Shown here one piece after another: positions 5,980-12,272 of a stretch of 12,282 nucleotides of DNA. Position numbers and translations under genes: made by a program. Location: the NCBI GenBank assembly GCA_014804185.1, contig JAAVAG010000110.1:1-12282 (forward strand). Reading direction: 5' to 3'. Under the pieces are notes generated by a model. The model saw only the letters and a list, made by a program, of their open reading frames with translations, was not told where the DNA came from and made no database searches. The stretch's first letter is position 1. Every line of letters begins with the position of its first letter. Origin of the DNA: Lachnospiraceae bacterium. GTDB lineage: Bacteria > Bacillota > Clostridia > Lachnospirales > Lachnospiraceae.

Positions 5980-6456
5980 ATGATAGAATTTGACGTAACG
6001 ATCAGATCGGGAGATCTGTATGATTATATGATGCGTCACACATATAACAGCCCTGCCGGGATTCTGGGCAGCGGCGTGGGGGCGCTGATGGTGGTGGCGG
6101 GAACTATGAGAGGGCAGTGGCTGTTTGTTATATTGGGAGCCGTGCTGCTGCTGTACCTGCCGTGGACGCTGTTTATCAAAAGCAAGCAGCAGGCGCTCAA
6201 AAATCCCGCGTTTAAGGAACCGCTTCATTATGTCGTGGACGAAGAGGGGATCAGCGTTTCTCAGAAAGGTGAGATACAGAAGCAGAATTGGCAGGATATG
6301 TATAAAGCCGTTTCCACCAGCAGAAGCATTATTGTCTATACCAGCAGGGTGGCGGCCTGCATTTTTCCAAAGAGAGACCTGCAGGATCAGACCGCGCACG
6401 TCATAGAGATGATCTGTACACATATGGATGCCTCAAAGGTAAAGATCAGACAGTAA
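5980..6456 (+). CDS. YcxB-like membrane protein
   Basis: ATG 5980 is preferred over an in-frame GTG at 5860 because it follows the promoter and has GGGAG 9 nt upstream; the longer form would place its first codons across the promoter. The 158-residue product starts MIEFDVTIRSGDLYDYMMRHTY. It has two adjacent hydrophobic helices (about 27-43 and 47-64, GILGSGVGALMVV and WLFVILGAVLLLYLPW), then a soluble beta-rich C-terminal half with HYVVDEEGISVSQKGE, QNWQDMYKAV, IIVYTSRVAACIFPKRDL. This arrangement, with a two-helix hairpin and a PH-like C-terminal domain ending in an IFPKR-type motif, matches the YcxB family of unknown function. Its stop overlaps the Shine-Dalgarno of tsaE (TAAGGAG), so it is very likely cotranscribed with the t6A genes. 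Confidence 0.85.
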   Translation: MIEFDVTIRSGDLYDYMMRHTYNSPAGILGSGVGALMVVAGTMRGQWLFVILGAVLLLYLPWTLFIKSKQQALKNPAFKEPLHYVVDEEGISVSQKGEIQKQNWQDMYKAVSTSRSIIVYTSRVAACIFPKRDLQDQTAHVIEMICTHMDASKVKIRQ

Positions 6457-6470
6457 GGAGCGGTATAAAA

Positions 6471-6902
6471 ATGCAGATATTTGAGACATACAGTGAAAAA
6501 GAAACATGGCAGTTGGGATTTTTGTTGGGACAACAGGCTAAGCCCGGAACTGTGTGCGCCCTGACAGGTGATCTGGGGGTGGGAAAAACCGTATTTACAC
6601 AGGGACTGGCGGCGGGACTGGGAATTGCGGAGGCAGTGAGCAGTCCTACATTTACCATTGTGCAGATTTATGAGGAGGGGCGTCTGCCCCTCTATCATTT
6701 TGATGTGTACCGCATCGGGGATGTGGAGGAAATGGAAGAGGTGGGATATGAAGATTATTTTTACGGGGACGGTGTCTGCCTGATTGAATGGGCAGATCTG
6801 ATCAGAGAGATCCTGCCGGCAAAATATTGCCGCATCACCATCAAAAAGGACTTGGAAAAAGGCTTTGATTATCGTAAAATATTGATAGAAGATGTAGAGT
6901 AA
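6471..6902 (+). CDS. tsaE: tRNA t6A37 biosynthesis ATPase TsaE
   Basis: TsaE is the small P-loop ATPase that works with the TsaB-TsaD pair in making N6-threonylcarbamoyladenosine at position 37 of tRNAs reading ANN codons. The 143 residues contain the Walker A motif GDLGVGKT (33-40), the SPTF motif (58-61), the YHFDVYR motif (75-81, with D78) and LIEWAD (104-109), in the usual order and at the usual family length. AAGGAG (6455-6460) overlaps the stop of the preceding gene, 10 nt before the start. The next gene, tsaB, begins 25 nt after the stop, the common Firmicute order tsaE-tsaB-rimI. Confidence 0.97.
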   Translation: MQIFETYSEKETWQLGFLLGQQAKPGTVCALTGDLGVGKTVFTQGLAAGLGIAEAVSSPTFTIVQIYEEGRLPLYHFDVYRIGDVEEMEEVGYEDYFYGDGVCLIEWADLIREILPAKYCRITIKKDLEKGFDYRKILIEDVE

Positions 6903-6927
6903 ACTCGGAAAGGGCAGTAAGGACGCG

Positions 6928-7692
6928 ATGAAGATATTGGCACTCGACAGTTCCGGACTGGTGGCCTCTGCCGCTGTTTTGCAGGACGACATTCTGGTAG
7001 GAGAATATACGGTTAATTATAAAAAGACGCATTCCCAGACACTGCTTCCCATGTTGGATGAGTTAAAGAAAATAACACAGCTGAATCTGGAGGAGATCGA
7101 CGCCATTGCGGTGGCGGCGGGACCGGGGTCCTTTACCGGGCTGCGCATTGGCTGTGCTACCGCAAAGGGGCTTGGGCTTGCGCTGGGAAAGCCGCTGGTA
7201 GCAGTGCCCACACTGGAGGGACTGGCTTATAACCTATGGGGAACGGACAGGCTGATCTGTCCTATGATGGATGCCAGGAGAAATCAGGTTTATACGGGAA
7301 TCTATGAATTTGTCAGAACGCAGTCTCCGGCGGGAGAGCTGCAGCTGCAGACACTGATCCCGCAGTGCGCGGCGGACGTGAGAGAGATCGTTGCCAGAGT
7401 GAACGAATTGGGAAAGCGGGCCGGGAAAGGAGCGGACAGGGAAGTAATTTTTCTGGGAGACGGCGTACCTGTCTATGAGAACATCATAAAGGAAGAGATT
7501 CAAATTCCCTGCTTCTTTGCACCAGGGCATTTAAACAGGCAGCGCGCCGGTTCGATTGCGGCGCTGGGCGGGATTTATTATAAAAAAGGAAAAATACAAA
7601 CGGCGGCGGAACATCGTCCGGACTATCTCCGCAGCAGTCAGGCAGAGCGGGAACGGCTGCAGCGGGAGGCCGGGGGAAAAGCGGATGCATAG
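6928..7692 (+). CDS. tsaB: tRNA t6A37 biosynthesis protein TsaB
   Basis: TsaB is a non-catalytic ASKHA-fold paralogue that dimerises with TsaD in the t6A complex. The 254-residue sequence begins MKILALDSSGLVASAAV, with HSQTLLPM at 35-42, the hallmark AGPGSFTGLRIG at 64-75, VAVPTLEGLA at 91-100 and MDARRNQVYTG at 114-124. It is slightly longer than the 231 residues of the E. coli protein; the C-terminal region has extra charged segments (GKRAGKGADRE and the QAERERLQREAGG tail). The ATG follows AAGGA by 4 nt, a tight spacing, with an additional AAAGGG further upstream. The last 8 nt overlap the start of rimI, implying translational coupling. Confidence 0.96.
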   Translation: MKILALDSSGLVASAAVLQDDILVGEYTVNYKKTHSQTLLPMLDELKKITQLNLEEIDAIAVAAGPGSFTGLRIGCATAKGLGLALGKPLVAVPTLEGLAYNLWGTDRLICPMMDARRNQVYTGIYEFVRTQSPAGELQLQTLIPQCAADVREIVARVNELGKRAGKGADREVIFLGDGVPVYENIIKEEIQIPCFFAPGHLNRQRAGSIAALGGIYYKKGKIQTAAEHRPDYLRSSQAERERLQREAGGKADA

Positions 7693-8188
7693 AGTAGAGT
7701 ATACGCTTTCGGATGGAGGCATGCTGGTGATCAGAGATATGAAACCGGAGGATGCGAAAGATGCGGCCCGGCTGGAGAGAGAAACCTTTTCGGTACCATG
7801 GTCGGAGGCGGCATTTCGGGAGGAGACAGGCAGAGAGGACAGACTGTTTGCGGCGGCGTATCTGGACGGCGTGTTCGCAGGGTACTGCGGTGTTATCGCG
7901 CTCTGCGGGGAAGGCGATATTACCAATGTGGCGGTAAAAGGGTCGTTTCGTCGTAAGGGGGTTGCCAGGCATATGCTGACTGCCGTGCTTGCATGGGGCA
8001 GGCAGGCGGGACTGAGCGAATTTACGCTGGAGGTCAGAAAGAGTAACCAGGCGGCCATTGCGCTGTATGAATCTCTGGGATTTGCAGCAGAGGGCGTGCG
8101 AAAAAATTTTTATGAAAAGCCGAGAGAGGATGCGCTGATTATGTGGAAAAGACAGGAAGCGCATGGAACAATTACCACTGAAAATTGA
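7685..8188 (+). CDS. rimI: GNAT N-acetyltransferase, RimI-type
   Basis: RimI-type enzymes transfer acetyl from acetyl-CoA to the N-terminal amine of proteins, classically ribosomal protein S18. The frame is open further upstream inside tsaB, but ATG 7685 with GGGGG 8 nt before it gives the standard length (167 residues) and an 8-nt overlap with tsaB. Visible GNAT features are IRDMKPEDAKDAARLERETF with the RimI-like PWSEAAF (about 39-45), ITNVAVKGSFRRKGVARHML as motif A (R/Q-x-x-G-x-A type acetyl-CoA loop), and LEVRKSNQAAIALYESLGF followed by a YF/YEKP-like tail (NFYEKPREDALIMWK). Position next to tsaB is typical; tsaD, usually next, is instead 1.9 kb downstream. Substrate is inferred from family and context. 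Confidence 0.92.
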   Translation: MHRVEYTLSDGGMLVIRDMKPEDAKDAARLERETFSVPWSEAAFREETGREDRLFAAAYLDGVFAGYCGVIALCGEGDITNVAVKGSFRRKGVARHMLTAVLAWGRQAGLSEFTLEVRKSNQAAIALYESLGFAAEGVRKNFYEKPREDALIMWKRQEAHGTITTEN

Positions 8189-8206
8189 TGAAAAATCCTG
8201 TATAAT
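8178..8206 (+). promoter_or_regulatory. Promoter before the small CxxC protein and rnz-like gene
   Basis: CTGAAA (8178-8183), a 17-bp spacer and a perfect TATAAT (8201-8206). It overlaps the last codons of rimI and would start transcription near 8213. It could give the downstream genes expression independent of the tsaE-tsaB-rimI unit. Confidence 0.6.
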
Positions 8207-8235
8207 GCTATTTGGAACCTGGACACGTAAAGAGA

Positions 8236-8254
8236 GGATGTCGAACTTACATCC
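8236..8254 (+). promoter_or_regulatory. Leader hairpin upstream of the small CxxC protein
   Basis: GGATGT-CGAACTT-ACATCC forms a perfect 6-bp stem with a 7-nt loop, 11 nt before the AGGAGG ribosome binding site (8265-8270). Without a U-run it is unlikely to be a terminator. Confidence 0.4.
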
Positions 8255-8277
8255 GGGAAAATACAGGAGGATATGAC

Positions 8278-8526
8278 ATGAGAGAATACAGTGCCAAAGA
8301 CGGACAGATGCTGCAGAAAATTGTCTGCAATGGATGTGGCCGCAGTCTCAGAGTGGAGGGGGGAATCCTGAAAGAAGGGTGCTGCAGTGTGGATATGGCG
8401 TTTGGCTATTTCAGCAGCCGTGACGGTATGAGACACCGGTTTGACCTGTGTGAAGAATGTTATACAAATATAATTGAAAAATTTAAGGTTCCGGTGGAGG
8501 AAAGCGAGGAGAACGAACTGCTGTAA
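8278..8526 (+). CDS. Small CxxC (putative zinc-ribbon) protein of unknown function
   Basis: An 82-residue protein. ATG 8278 has AGGAGG 7 nt upstream; the in-frame ATG at 8212 is rejected because it falls at the predicted transcription start. It contains CNGCG near residues 18-22 and CEECY near 61-65, two CxxC-type pairs that could bind one zinc. Between them lie a GILKEGCCSVDMAFGYFSSRDGMRHRFD segment with two further adjacent cysteines and a conserved-looking FGYFSSRDG. The tail is acidic (VEESEENELL). There is no membrane segment. I do not recognise a named family. It sits 37 nt before the RNase Z-like gene under a shared promoter, so a role tied to that nuclease or to RNA is possible but only inferred. 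Confidence 0.82.
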   Translation: MREYSAKDGQMLQKIVCNGCGRSLRVEGGILKEGCCSVDMAFGYFSSRDGMRHRFDLCEECYTNIIEKFKVPVEESEENELL

Positions 8527-8563
8527 GGTATCTGCCGGGAACCGGGAAAGGCTGGATACAAAA

Positions 8564-9475
8564 ATGCTGGATGTTTGTCTGCTGGGAACGGGGGGGATGA
8601 TGCCGCTGCCATACAGGTGGCTCACCTCCCTGATGATGAGGTATAATGGACATGGAATACTGATTGACTGTGGGGAAGGCACGCAGATCGCCCTGAAAGA
8701 AAAGGGCTGGAGCCCGAACCCCATAGACATCATCTGTTTTACCCATTATCATGCGGATCATATCAGCGGACTGCCCGGTATGCTGCTGACGATGGGAAAT
8801 GCGGAGCGGACACAGCCCCTTCTGCTGATCGGCCCCAAGGGGCTGCAGAGGGTTGTGTCTGCTTTGCGTGTGATTGCGCCGGAAATTCCTTTTGAACTTC
8901 AATATTGTGAACTGACGGAGAACAGCCACACAATTTCTTTTCCGGATTTTCGTCTGGAGGCTTTCAAGGTAAACCATAATGTGGTATGCTATGGATATAG
9001 CATGGTGATTGAGCGATGCGGCCGGTTTCAGGTGGAAAAGGCAGTGAAGCTGGGATTGGAAAAACAATATTGGGGCAGGCTGCAAAAGGGAGAAACGATA
9101 GAACTGGACGGCAGCGTCTACACGCCGGAGATGGTACTCGGGGAGCCGCGCAAGGGACTGAAAGTTACATATACTACGGATACGCGGCCAACGGAAAGCA
9201 TTGTGACAAATGCGGAGGGAGCGGATCTTTTTATCTGCGAGGGCATGTATGGAGAGCCGGATAAACTGGAAAAGGCCAGGGAACACAAACATATGACTTT
9301 TTATGAGGCGGCCCAGATGGCGCGGAAAGCAAACGTGCAGGAGATGTGGCTGACACATTACAGTCCCTCCCTGCCAAGGCCGGAGGAATATATGGAAGAA
9401 GTGAGAAAAATCTTTCCCAATGCGATTGCGGCCAGAGACGGCAGAACGGCAGAACTGAAATTTGAGGAAAAGTGA
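8564..9475 (+). CDS. rnz: RNase Z-like metallo-beta-lactamase-fold nuclease (tRNA 3' processing)
   Basis: RNase Z cuts precursor tRNA after the discriminator base so that CCA can be added. The start is taken at ATG 8564 (MLDVCLLGTGG), giving 303 residues, the normal short-form length; the ribosome site is weak (AAAGG at 12 nt or GGA at 7 nt). The full metal-ligand set is visible: H61, H63, D65 and H66 in THYHADHISGLPG, H138 in VNHNVV, D206 in TTDTRP and H265 in LTHYSP, almost the spacing of B. subtilis RNase Z. DCGEGTQ (35-41) is also typical. Odd points: the usual LGTGAGVPSK opening is replaced by LGTGGMMPLPYRW, and the exosite arm has GLEKQYWGRL where a GIPPGPL-type motif is expected. It may be a divergent RNase Z or a related nuclease. 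It shares a promoter region with the small CxxC gene. Confidence 0.85.
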   Translation: MLDVCLLGTGGMMPLPYRWLTSLMMRYNGHGILIDCGEGTQIALKEKGWSPNPIDIICFTHYHADHISGLPGMLLTMGNAERTQPLLLIGPKGLQRVVSALRVIAPEIPFELQYCELTENSHTISFPDFRLEAFKVNHNVVCYGYSMVIERCGRFQVEKAVKLGLEKQYWGRLQKGETIELDGSVYTPEMVLGEPRKGLKVTYTTDTRPTESIVTNAEGADLFICEGMYGEPDKLEKAREHKHMTFYEAAQMARKANVQEMWLTHYSPSLPRPEEYMEEVRKIFPNAIAARDGRTAELKFEEK

Positions 9476-9488
9476 GGGATGTGCGCTT

Positions 9489-10076
9489 ATGAAGAAAAAG
9501 AAGAATTCAATGGTTGGCACCGGAATATTTCTTGCCGTGATGGCAGTGGCGATGGTGGCTTACTTTTTTTACCTGAGTAATAAGGAGAAAGCGCGCAGGG
9601 AAGCGAAAGTGGATATCACGCCGGTGCAGGAAGCGATCATGCGGAATCTTGATACCAATTATCCGCCTACGCCCAGAGAGGTGATCAAGTATTACAGTGA
9701 GATCACCAAATGCCTGTATAATGAGGAATATACAGACGAGGAACTGGAACAGCTTGTGGATCAGATGAACCGGTTATATGATTGGGAACTTCTGCAGAAG
9801 AATAATAACGGCGACTATATGATCTCACTGAAATCGGACATTGTAGATTTCAATACGAAAAAGATGATGATATCCACATATACCATATCCTCCAGTACGG
9901 ATGTGTATGAATATCAGGTGGACGGATTTTCCTTTGCAAGACTGCACTGTATCTATACGCTGAGGCAGAATAACTACAGACAGGATCTGGATCAGGTTTT
10001 TCTGCTGAGGATGGATGAGGACGGTCATTGGAAGATATATGGCTGGGCCAGTGCGGATGACGTTACGGAGGAATAA
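9489..10076 (+). CDS. Membrane-anchored extracytoplasmic protein, DUF6715-like
   Basis: A 195-residue protein starting at ATG 9489, with GAGGG 10 nt upstream. MKKKKNSMVGTGIFLAVMAVAMVAYFFYL is a basic patch followed by one transmembrane helix (about 9-29), with no lipobox cysteine, so it is a signal anchor with the rest outside the membrane. The external part carries NYPPTPREVIKYYSEITKCLYNEEYTDEELEQLVDQMNRLYD, a helical segment reminiscent of the DUF6715 family found in Lachnospiraceae. It then has a beta-rich second half (STYTISSSTDVYEYQVDGFSFARLHCIYTLRQ, WKIYGWASAD) like an NTF2-type fold. Function is unknown. It lies 13 nt after the rnz-like gene and 12 nt before tsaD, so it is transcribed with them. 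The family name is from memory of the motif. Confidence 0.85.
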   Translation: MKKKKNSMVGTGIFLAVMAVAMVAYFFYLSNKEKARREAKVDITPVQEAIMRNLDTNYPPTPREVIKYYSEITKCLYNEEYTDEELEQLVDQMNRLYDWELLQKNNNGDYMISLKSDIVDFNTKKMMISTYTISSSTDVYEYQVDGFSFARLHCIYTLRQNNYRQDLDQVFLLRMDEDGHWKIYGWASADDVTEE

Positions 10077-10088
10077 AGGGACGCCGAT

Positions 10089-11111
10089 ATGGAAAAAGAT
10101 ATTTTGATTCTTGCAATAGAGAGTTCCTGTGACGAGACAGCGGCCGCAGTGGTGAAAAACGGCAGAGAGGTTCTGTCCAACGTGATTTCCTCACAGATCA
10201 GTCTGCATGCGCTCTATGGCGGTGTGGTGCCGGAGATCGCTTCGCGAAAGCATATCGAAAAGATTAATCAGGTGATTGAGGAGGCTCTGCGGGTGGCGGG
10301 AGTCTCTCTTTTTCAGATGGATGCCATAGCGGTGACATATGGGCCGGGGCTGGTGGGGGCGCTGCTGGTGGGCGTTTCCGCAGCGAAAGCAATCAGCTTT
10401 GCCACAGGAATTCCGCTGATCGGCGTCCATCATATTGAGGGACATATCAGCGCAAATTATATAGAAAATAAAGAACTGGAACCGCCTTTCATCTGTCTGG
10501 TGGCGTCCGGTGGGCACTCCCACCTTGTGGAGGTGCGCGGTTACGGCGAATATACCATTATCGGAAGAACGAGAGACGATGCGGCAGGGGAAGCTTTTGA
10601 CAAGGTGGCAAGAGCCATCGGACTTGGATACCCCGGGGGCCCCAAGATTGACAGTCTGTCACGGGAGGGCAATCCAAAAGCCATACATTTTCCCAGGGCG
10701 AAAGTTGTAGGCAGCGAATATGATTTCAGTTTCAGCGGCCTGAAGTCGTCGGTTCTCAACTATCTGAACGGATGCCGGATGCGGGGGGAGGAACCGGTGG
10801 CGGCGGACGTGGCGGCCTCTTTTCAGAAAGCGGTGATTGATGTTCTGACAGAACATTCTCTCCATGCCGTGCGGGAACTCGGGTACGATAAATTTGCCAT
10901 TGCCGGGGGCGTGGCCTCCAATTCATCTCTGCGTGACACCTTTGAAAAACGCTGCGCACAGGAAAAAATACGTTTTTATCATCCGTCCCCGATATTATGT
11001 ACGGACAATGCGGCGATGATCGGGGCGGCGGGATATTATGAATATATAGGGGGCGTAAGAAGCGGACTGGATCTGAATGCTGTTCCGAACCTGCGCCTGG
11101 GGGAGCGCTGA
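10089..11111 (+). CDS. tsaD: tRNA threonylcarbamoyltransferase TsaD
   Basis: TsaD transfers the threonylcarbamoyl group from threonylcarbamoyl-AMP to A37 of tRNAs that read ANN codons, with TsaB and TsaE as partners. The 340 residues show the family in full: ILAIESSCDETAAAVV (7-22), GVVPEIASRKH (45-55), GPGLVGALLVG (85-95), the metal-binding HHIEGH (H115 and H119), SGGHSHL (140-146), DDAAGEAFDKVAR (163-175), FSFSGLKSS, GGVASN and the C-terminal TDNAAMIG with D306 as the third metal ligand. AAAGGG is 8 nt before the ATG. It is separated from rimI by three genes, although rimI-tsaD adjacency is common in Firmicutes. Its stop TGA overlaps the ispD ATG by one base (TGATG), indicating translational coupling. 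Confidence 0.98.
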   Translation: MEKDILILAIESSCDETAAAVVKNGREVLSNVISSQISLHALYGGVVPEIASRKHIEKINQVIEEALRVAGVSLFQMDAIAVTYGPGLVGALLVGVSAAKAISFATGIPLIGVHHIEGHISANYIENKELEPPFICLVASGGHSHLVEVRGYGEYTIIGRTRDDAAGEAFDKVARAIGLGYPGGPKIDSLSREGNPKAIHFPRAKVVGSEYDFSFSGLKSSVLNYLNGCRMRGEEPVAADVAASFQKAVIDVLTEHSLHAVRELGYDKFAIAGGVASNSSLRDTFEKRCAQEKIRFYHPSPILCTDNAAMIGAAGYYEYIGGVRSGLDLNAVPNLRLGER

Positions 11112-11878
11112 TGGATAAAAAAAAGTGCACGGCCGTGGTGCTGGCTGCCGGTTCCGGAAAGCGAATGGGCGGTAATGTGGCGAAACAATATCTCTTTCTG
11201 GGAGACAGGCCGGTTCTGTGGTATGCGCTGCAGGCATTTGAACAGAACGCGATCATAGACGATGTGATTCTGGTGGTGGGACAGGGAGAAATCCCGTTCT
11301 GCACACAGGAGATTGTGGAGCGATATCATTTTGAAAAGATAACTGTGGTCATAGAGGGCGGCGCGGAGAGATATCTGTCCGTAAAGCGGGCTCTGGACGC
11401 GATAGAGGAGAGGGCGGGTTCCGCTCTGGATCCGGGTGTGCCGGATTCCCGGCATTCCGGATACGTGTTTATCCACGACGGGGCCAGACCGTTTGTAACC
11501 GGAGATATGATCCGGGATACTTATGAGGCGGCCGTAAAGTACGGCGCTTGTGTGGCGGCGATGCCCGTGAAAGATACGATAAAACTGGCGGAAGGGGTGG
11601 AATTTGCGGCGCAGCCCTCTAACCGAAAGCAGGTGTGGGCGGTTCAGACGCCGCAGGTGTTTGAGACGCCGCTGATCTGTGAGGCATATCGGAGGCTGGC
11701 AGAGAGACTTCCGGCGCTGCACCGGGACGGAATCGAGATCACAGATGACGCGATGGTGGTGGAGACCATGCTGGGCCGTCGGGTGAAACTTGTGCGGGGG
11801 GATTACAGAAATATGAAGCTTACCACGCCTGAGGATATGGCGATGGCGGAGGCTCTGCTGCAGTCGATGCATGGATAA
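11111..11878 (+). CDS. ispD: 2-C-methyl-D-erythritol 4-phosphate cytidylyltransferase IspD
   Basis: IspD joins CTP and MEP to form CDP-ME in the methylerythritol phosphate route to isoprenoids. The 255-residue sequence has the CTP-binding LAAGSGKRMG (11-20) with K25 in AKQY, GGAERYLSV (83-91), HDGARPFV (122-129), AAMPVKDTIK (149-158), TPQVF (180-184), ITDDAMVVE (210-218) and the terminal NMKLTTPEDM (234-243). Residues about 100-117 (ERAGSALDPGVPDSRHSG) appear to be an insertion compared with the roughly 230-residue standard enzymes, placed just before the VFIHDGARP strand. It overlaps the tsaD stop by one base and so is the last gene of that unit. No convincing terminator follows it before the tRNA promoter. 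Confidence 0.97.
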   Translation: MDKKKCTAVVLAAGSGKRMGGNVAKQYLFLGDRPVLWYALQAFEQNAIIDDVILVVGQGEIPFCTQEIVERYHFEKITVVIEGGAERYLSVKRALDAIEERAGSALDPGVPDSRHSGYVFIHDGARPFVTGDMIRDTYEAAVKYGACVAAMPVKDTIKLAEGVEFAAQPSNRKQVWAVQTPQVFETPLICEAYRRLAERLPALHRDGIEITDDAMVVETMLGRRVKLVRGDYRNMKLTTPEDMAMAEALLQSMHG

Positions 11879-11930
11879 AAAGTGTTGAAATCGGCATTTG
11901 GAAAAATCAACATAAAATTGAAAAAAGTTG

Positions 11931-11959
11931 TTGACATGGTAAATCTTTTTTGTTAATAT
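11931..11959 (+). promoter_or_regulatory. tRNA promoter
   Basis: A perfect -35 TTGACA (11931-11936), a 17-bp spacer and TAATAT (11954-11959). TATAAT at 11957-11962 is present too but at 20-bp spacing. The flanks are AT-rich, as expected for a strong stable-RNA promoter, and the start site would be near 11966, about 25 nt before the tRNA. Confidence 0.75.
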
Positions 11960-11964
11960 AATTT

Positions 11965-11984
11965 TTGCGCCGGTTGTGGCGCAA
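11965..11984 (+). other. Hairpin in the tRNA-Ser 5' leader
   Basis: TTGCGCC-GGTTGT-GGCGCAA is a perfect 7-bp stem with a 6-nt loop, starting at about the predicted +1 and ending 6 nt before the mature tRNA 5' end. It could protect the 5' end or influence RNase P cleavage. Confidence 0.55.
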
Positions 11985-11990
11985 GCGCAC

Positions 11991-12076
11991 GGAGAGGTAT
12001 CGAAGTGGTCATAACGAGGCGGTCTTGAAAACCGTTTGTCCGCAAGGGCGCGTGGGTTCGAATCCCACCCTCTCCG
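11991..12076 (+). tRNA. tRNA-Ser (anticodon TGA)
   Basis: The acceptor GGAGAGG (11991-11997) pairs with CCTCTCC (12069-12075), with discriminator G12076. The anticodon stem GCGGT/ACCGT encloses loop CTTGAAA with anticodon TGA at 12026-12028. A long class II variable arm (around GTCCGCAAGGGC) and the T arm GTGGG-TTCGAAT-CCCAC complete it. CCA is not encoded; CTG follows. It would read UCA and other UCN codons. Confidence 0.97.
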
Positions 12077-12077
12077 C

Positions 12078-12093
12078 TGGAGATACCTCTCCA
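12078..12093 (+). other. Hairpin just after tRNA-Ser(TGA)
   Basis: TGGAGA-TACC-TCTCCA is a perfect 6-bp stem with a 4-nt loop immediately 3' of the tRNA. Its GATACCTCTCC (12082-12092) is also the exact reverse complement of the tRNA 5' end (11991-12001). No U-run follows, only a loosely AT-rich stretch. Confidence 0.5.
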
Positions 12094-12182
12094 ACCGAGC
12101 CTTTATATTCGTTTAAATAGGCAACAACAAGTAGATGTAAAAAGGCACTATTATTCATACTTTTTATTATTTAGCTATATCT

Positions 12183-12272
12183 GGAGAAGTACCCAAGATG
12201 GCTGAAGGGACACCCCTGGAAAGGGTGCAGGTCGTTAATAGCGGCGCGAGGGTTCAAATCCCTCCTTCTCCG
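12183..12272 (+). tRNA. tRNA-Ser (anticodon GGA)
   Basis: The acceptor GGAGAAG (12183-12189) pairs with CTTCTCC (12265-12271), with discriminator G12272. The anticodon stem CACCC/GGGTG encloses CTGGAAA with anticodon GGA at 12218-12220. The long variable arm (around GTCGTTAATAGCGGC) and T arm GAGGG-TTCAAAT-CCCTC are clear. CCA is not encoded (TTC follows). It reads UCC and UCU. The 106-nt spacer from the first tRNA is AT-rich and shows no convincing promoter, so cotranscription is likely. Confidence 0.97.

Noticed and set aside
8483..9520. 345-codon minus-strand open frame
   Set aside because: Antisense to the RNase Z-like gene whose metal ligands are all intact; no motif or ribosome site on this strand.
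11036..12094. 352-codon minus-strand open frame
   Set aside because: It covers ispD antisense, runs through a tRNA gene and promoter, and has a shadow-type composition.
11991..12272. tRNA-Ser pair as the attachment site of an integrated element
   Set aside because: No integrase, no direct repeat of a tRNA 3' end, and the two genes have different anticodons and arms, so they are ordinary separate tRNAs.
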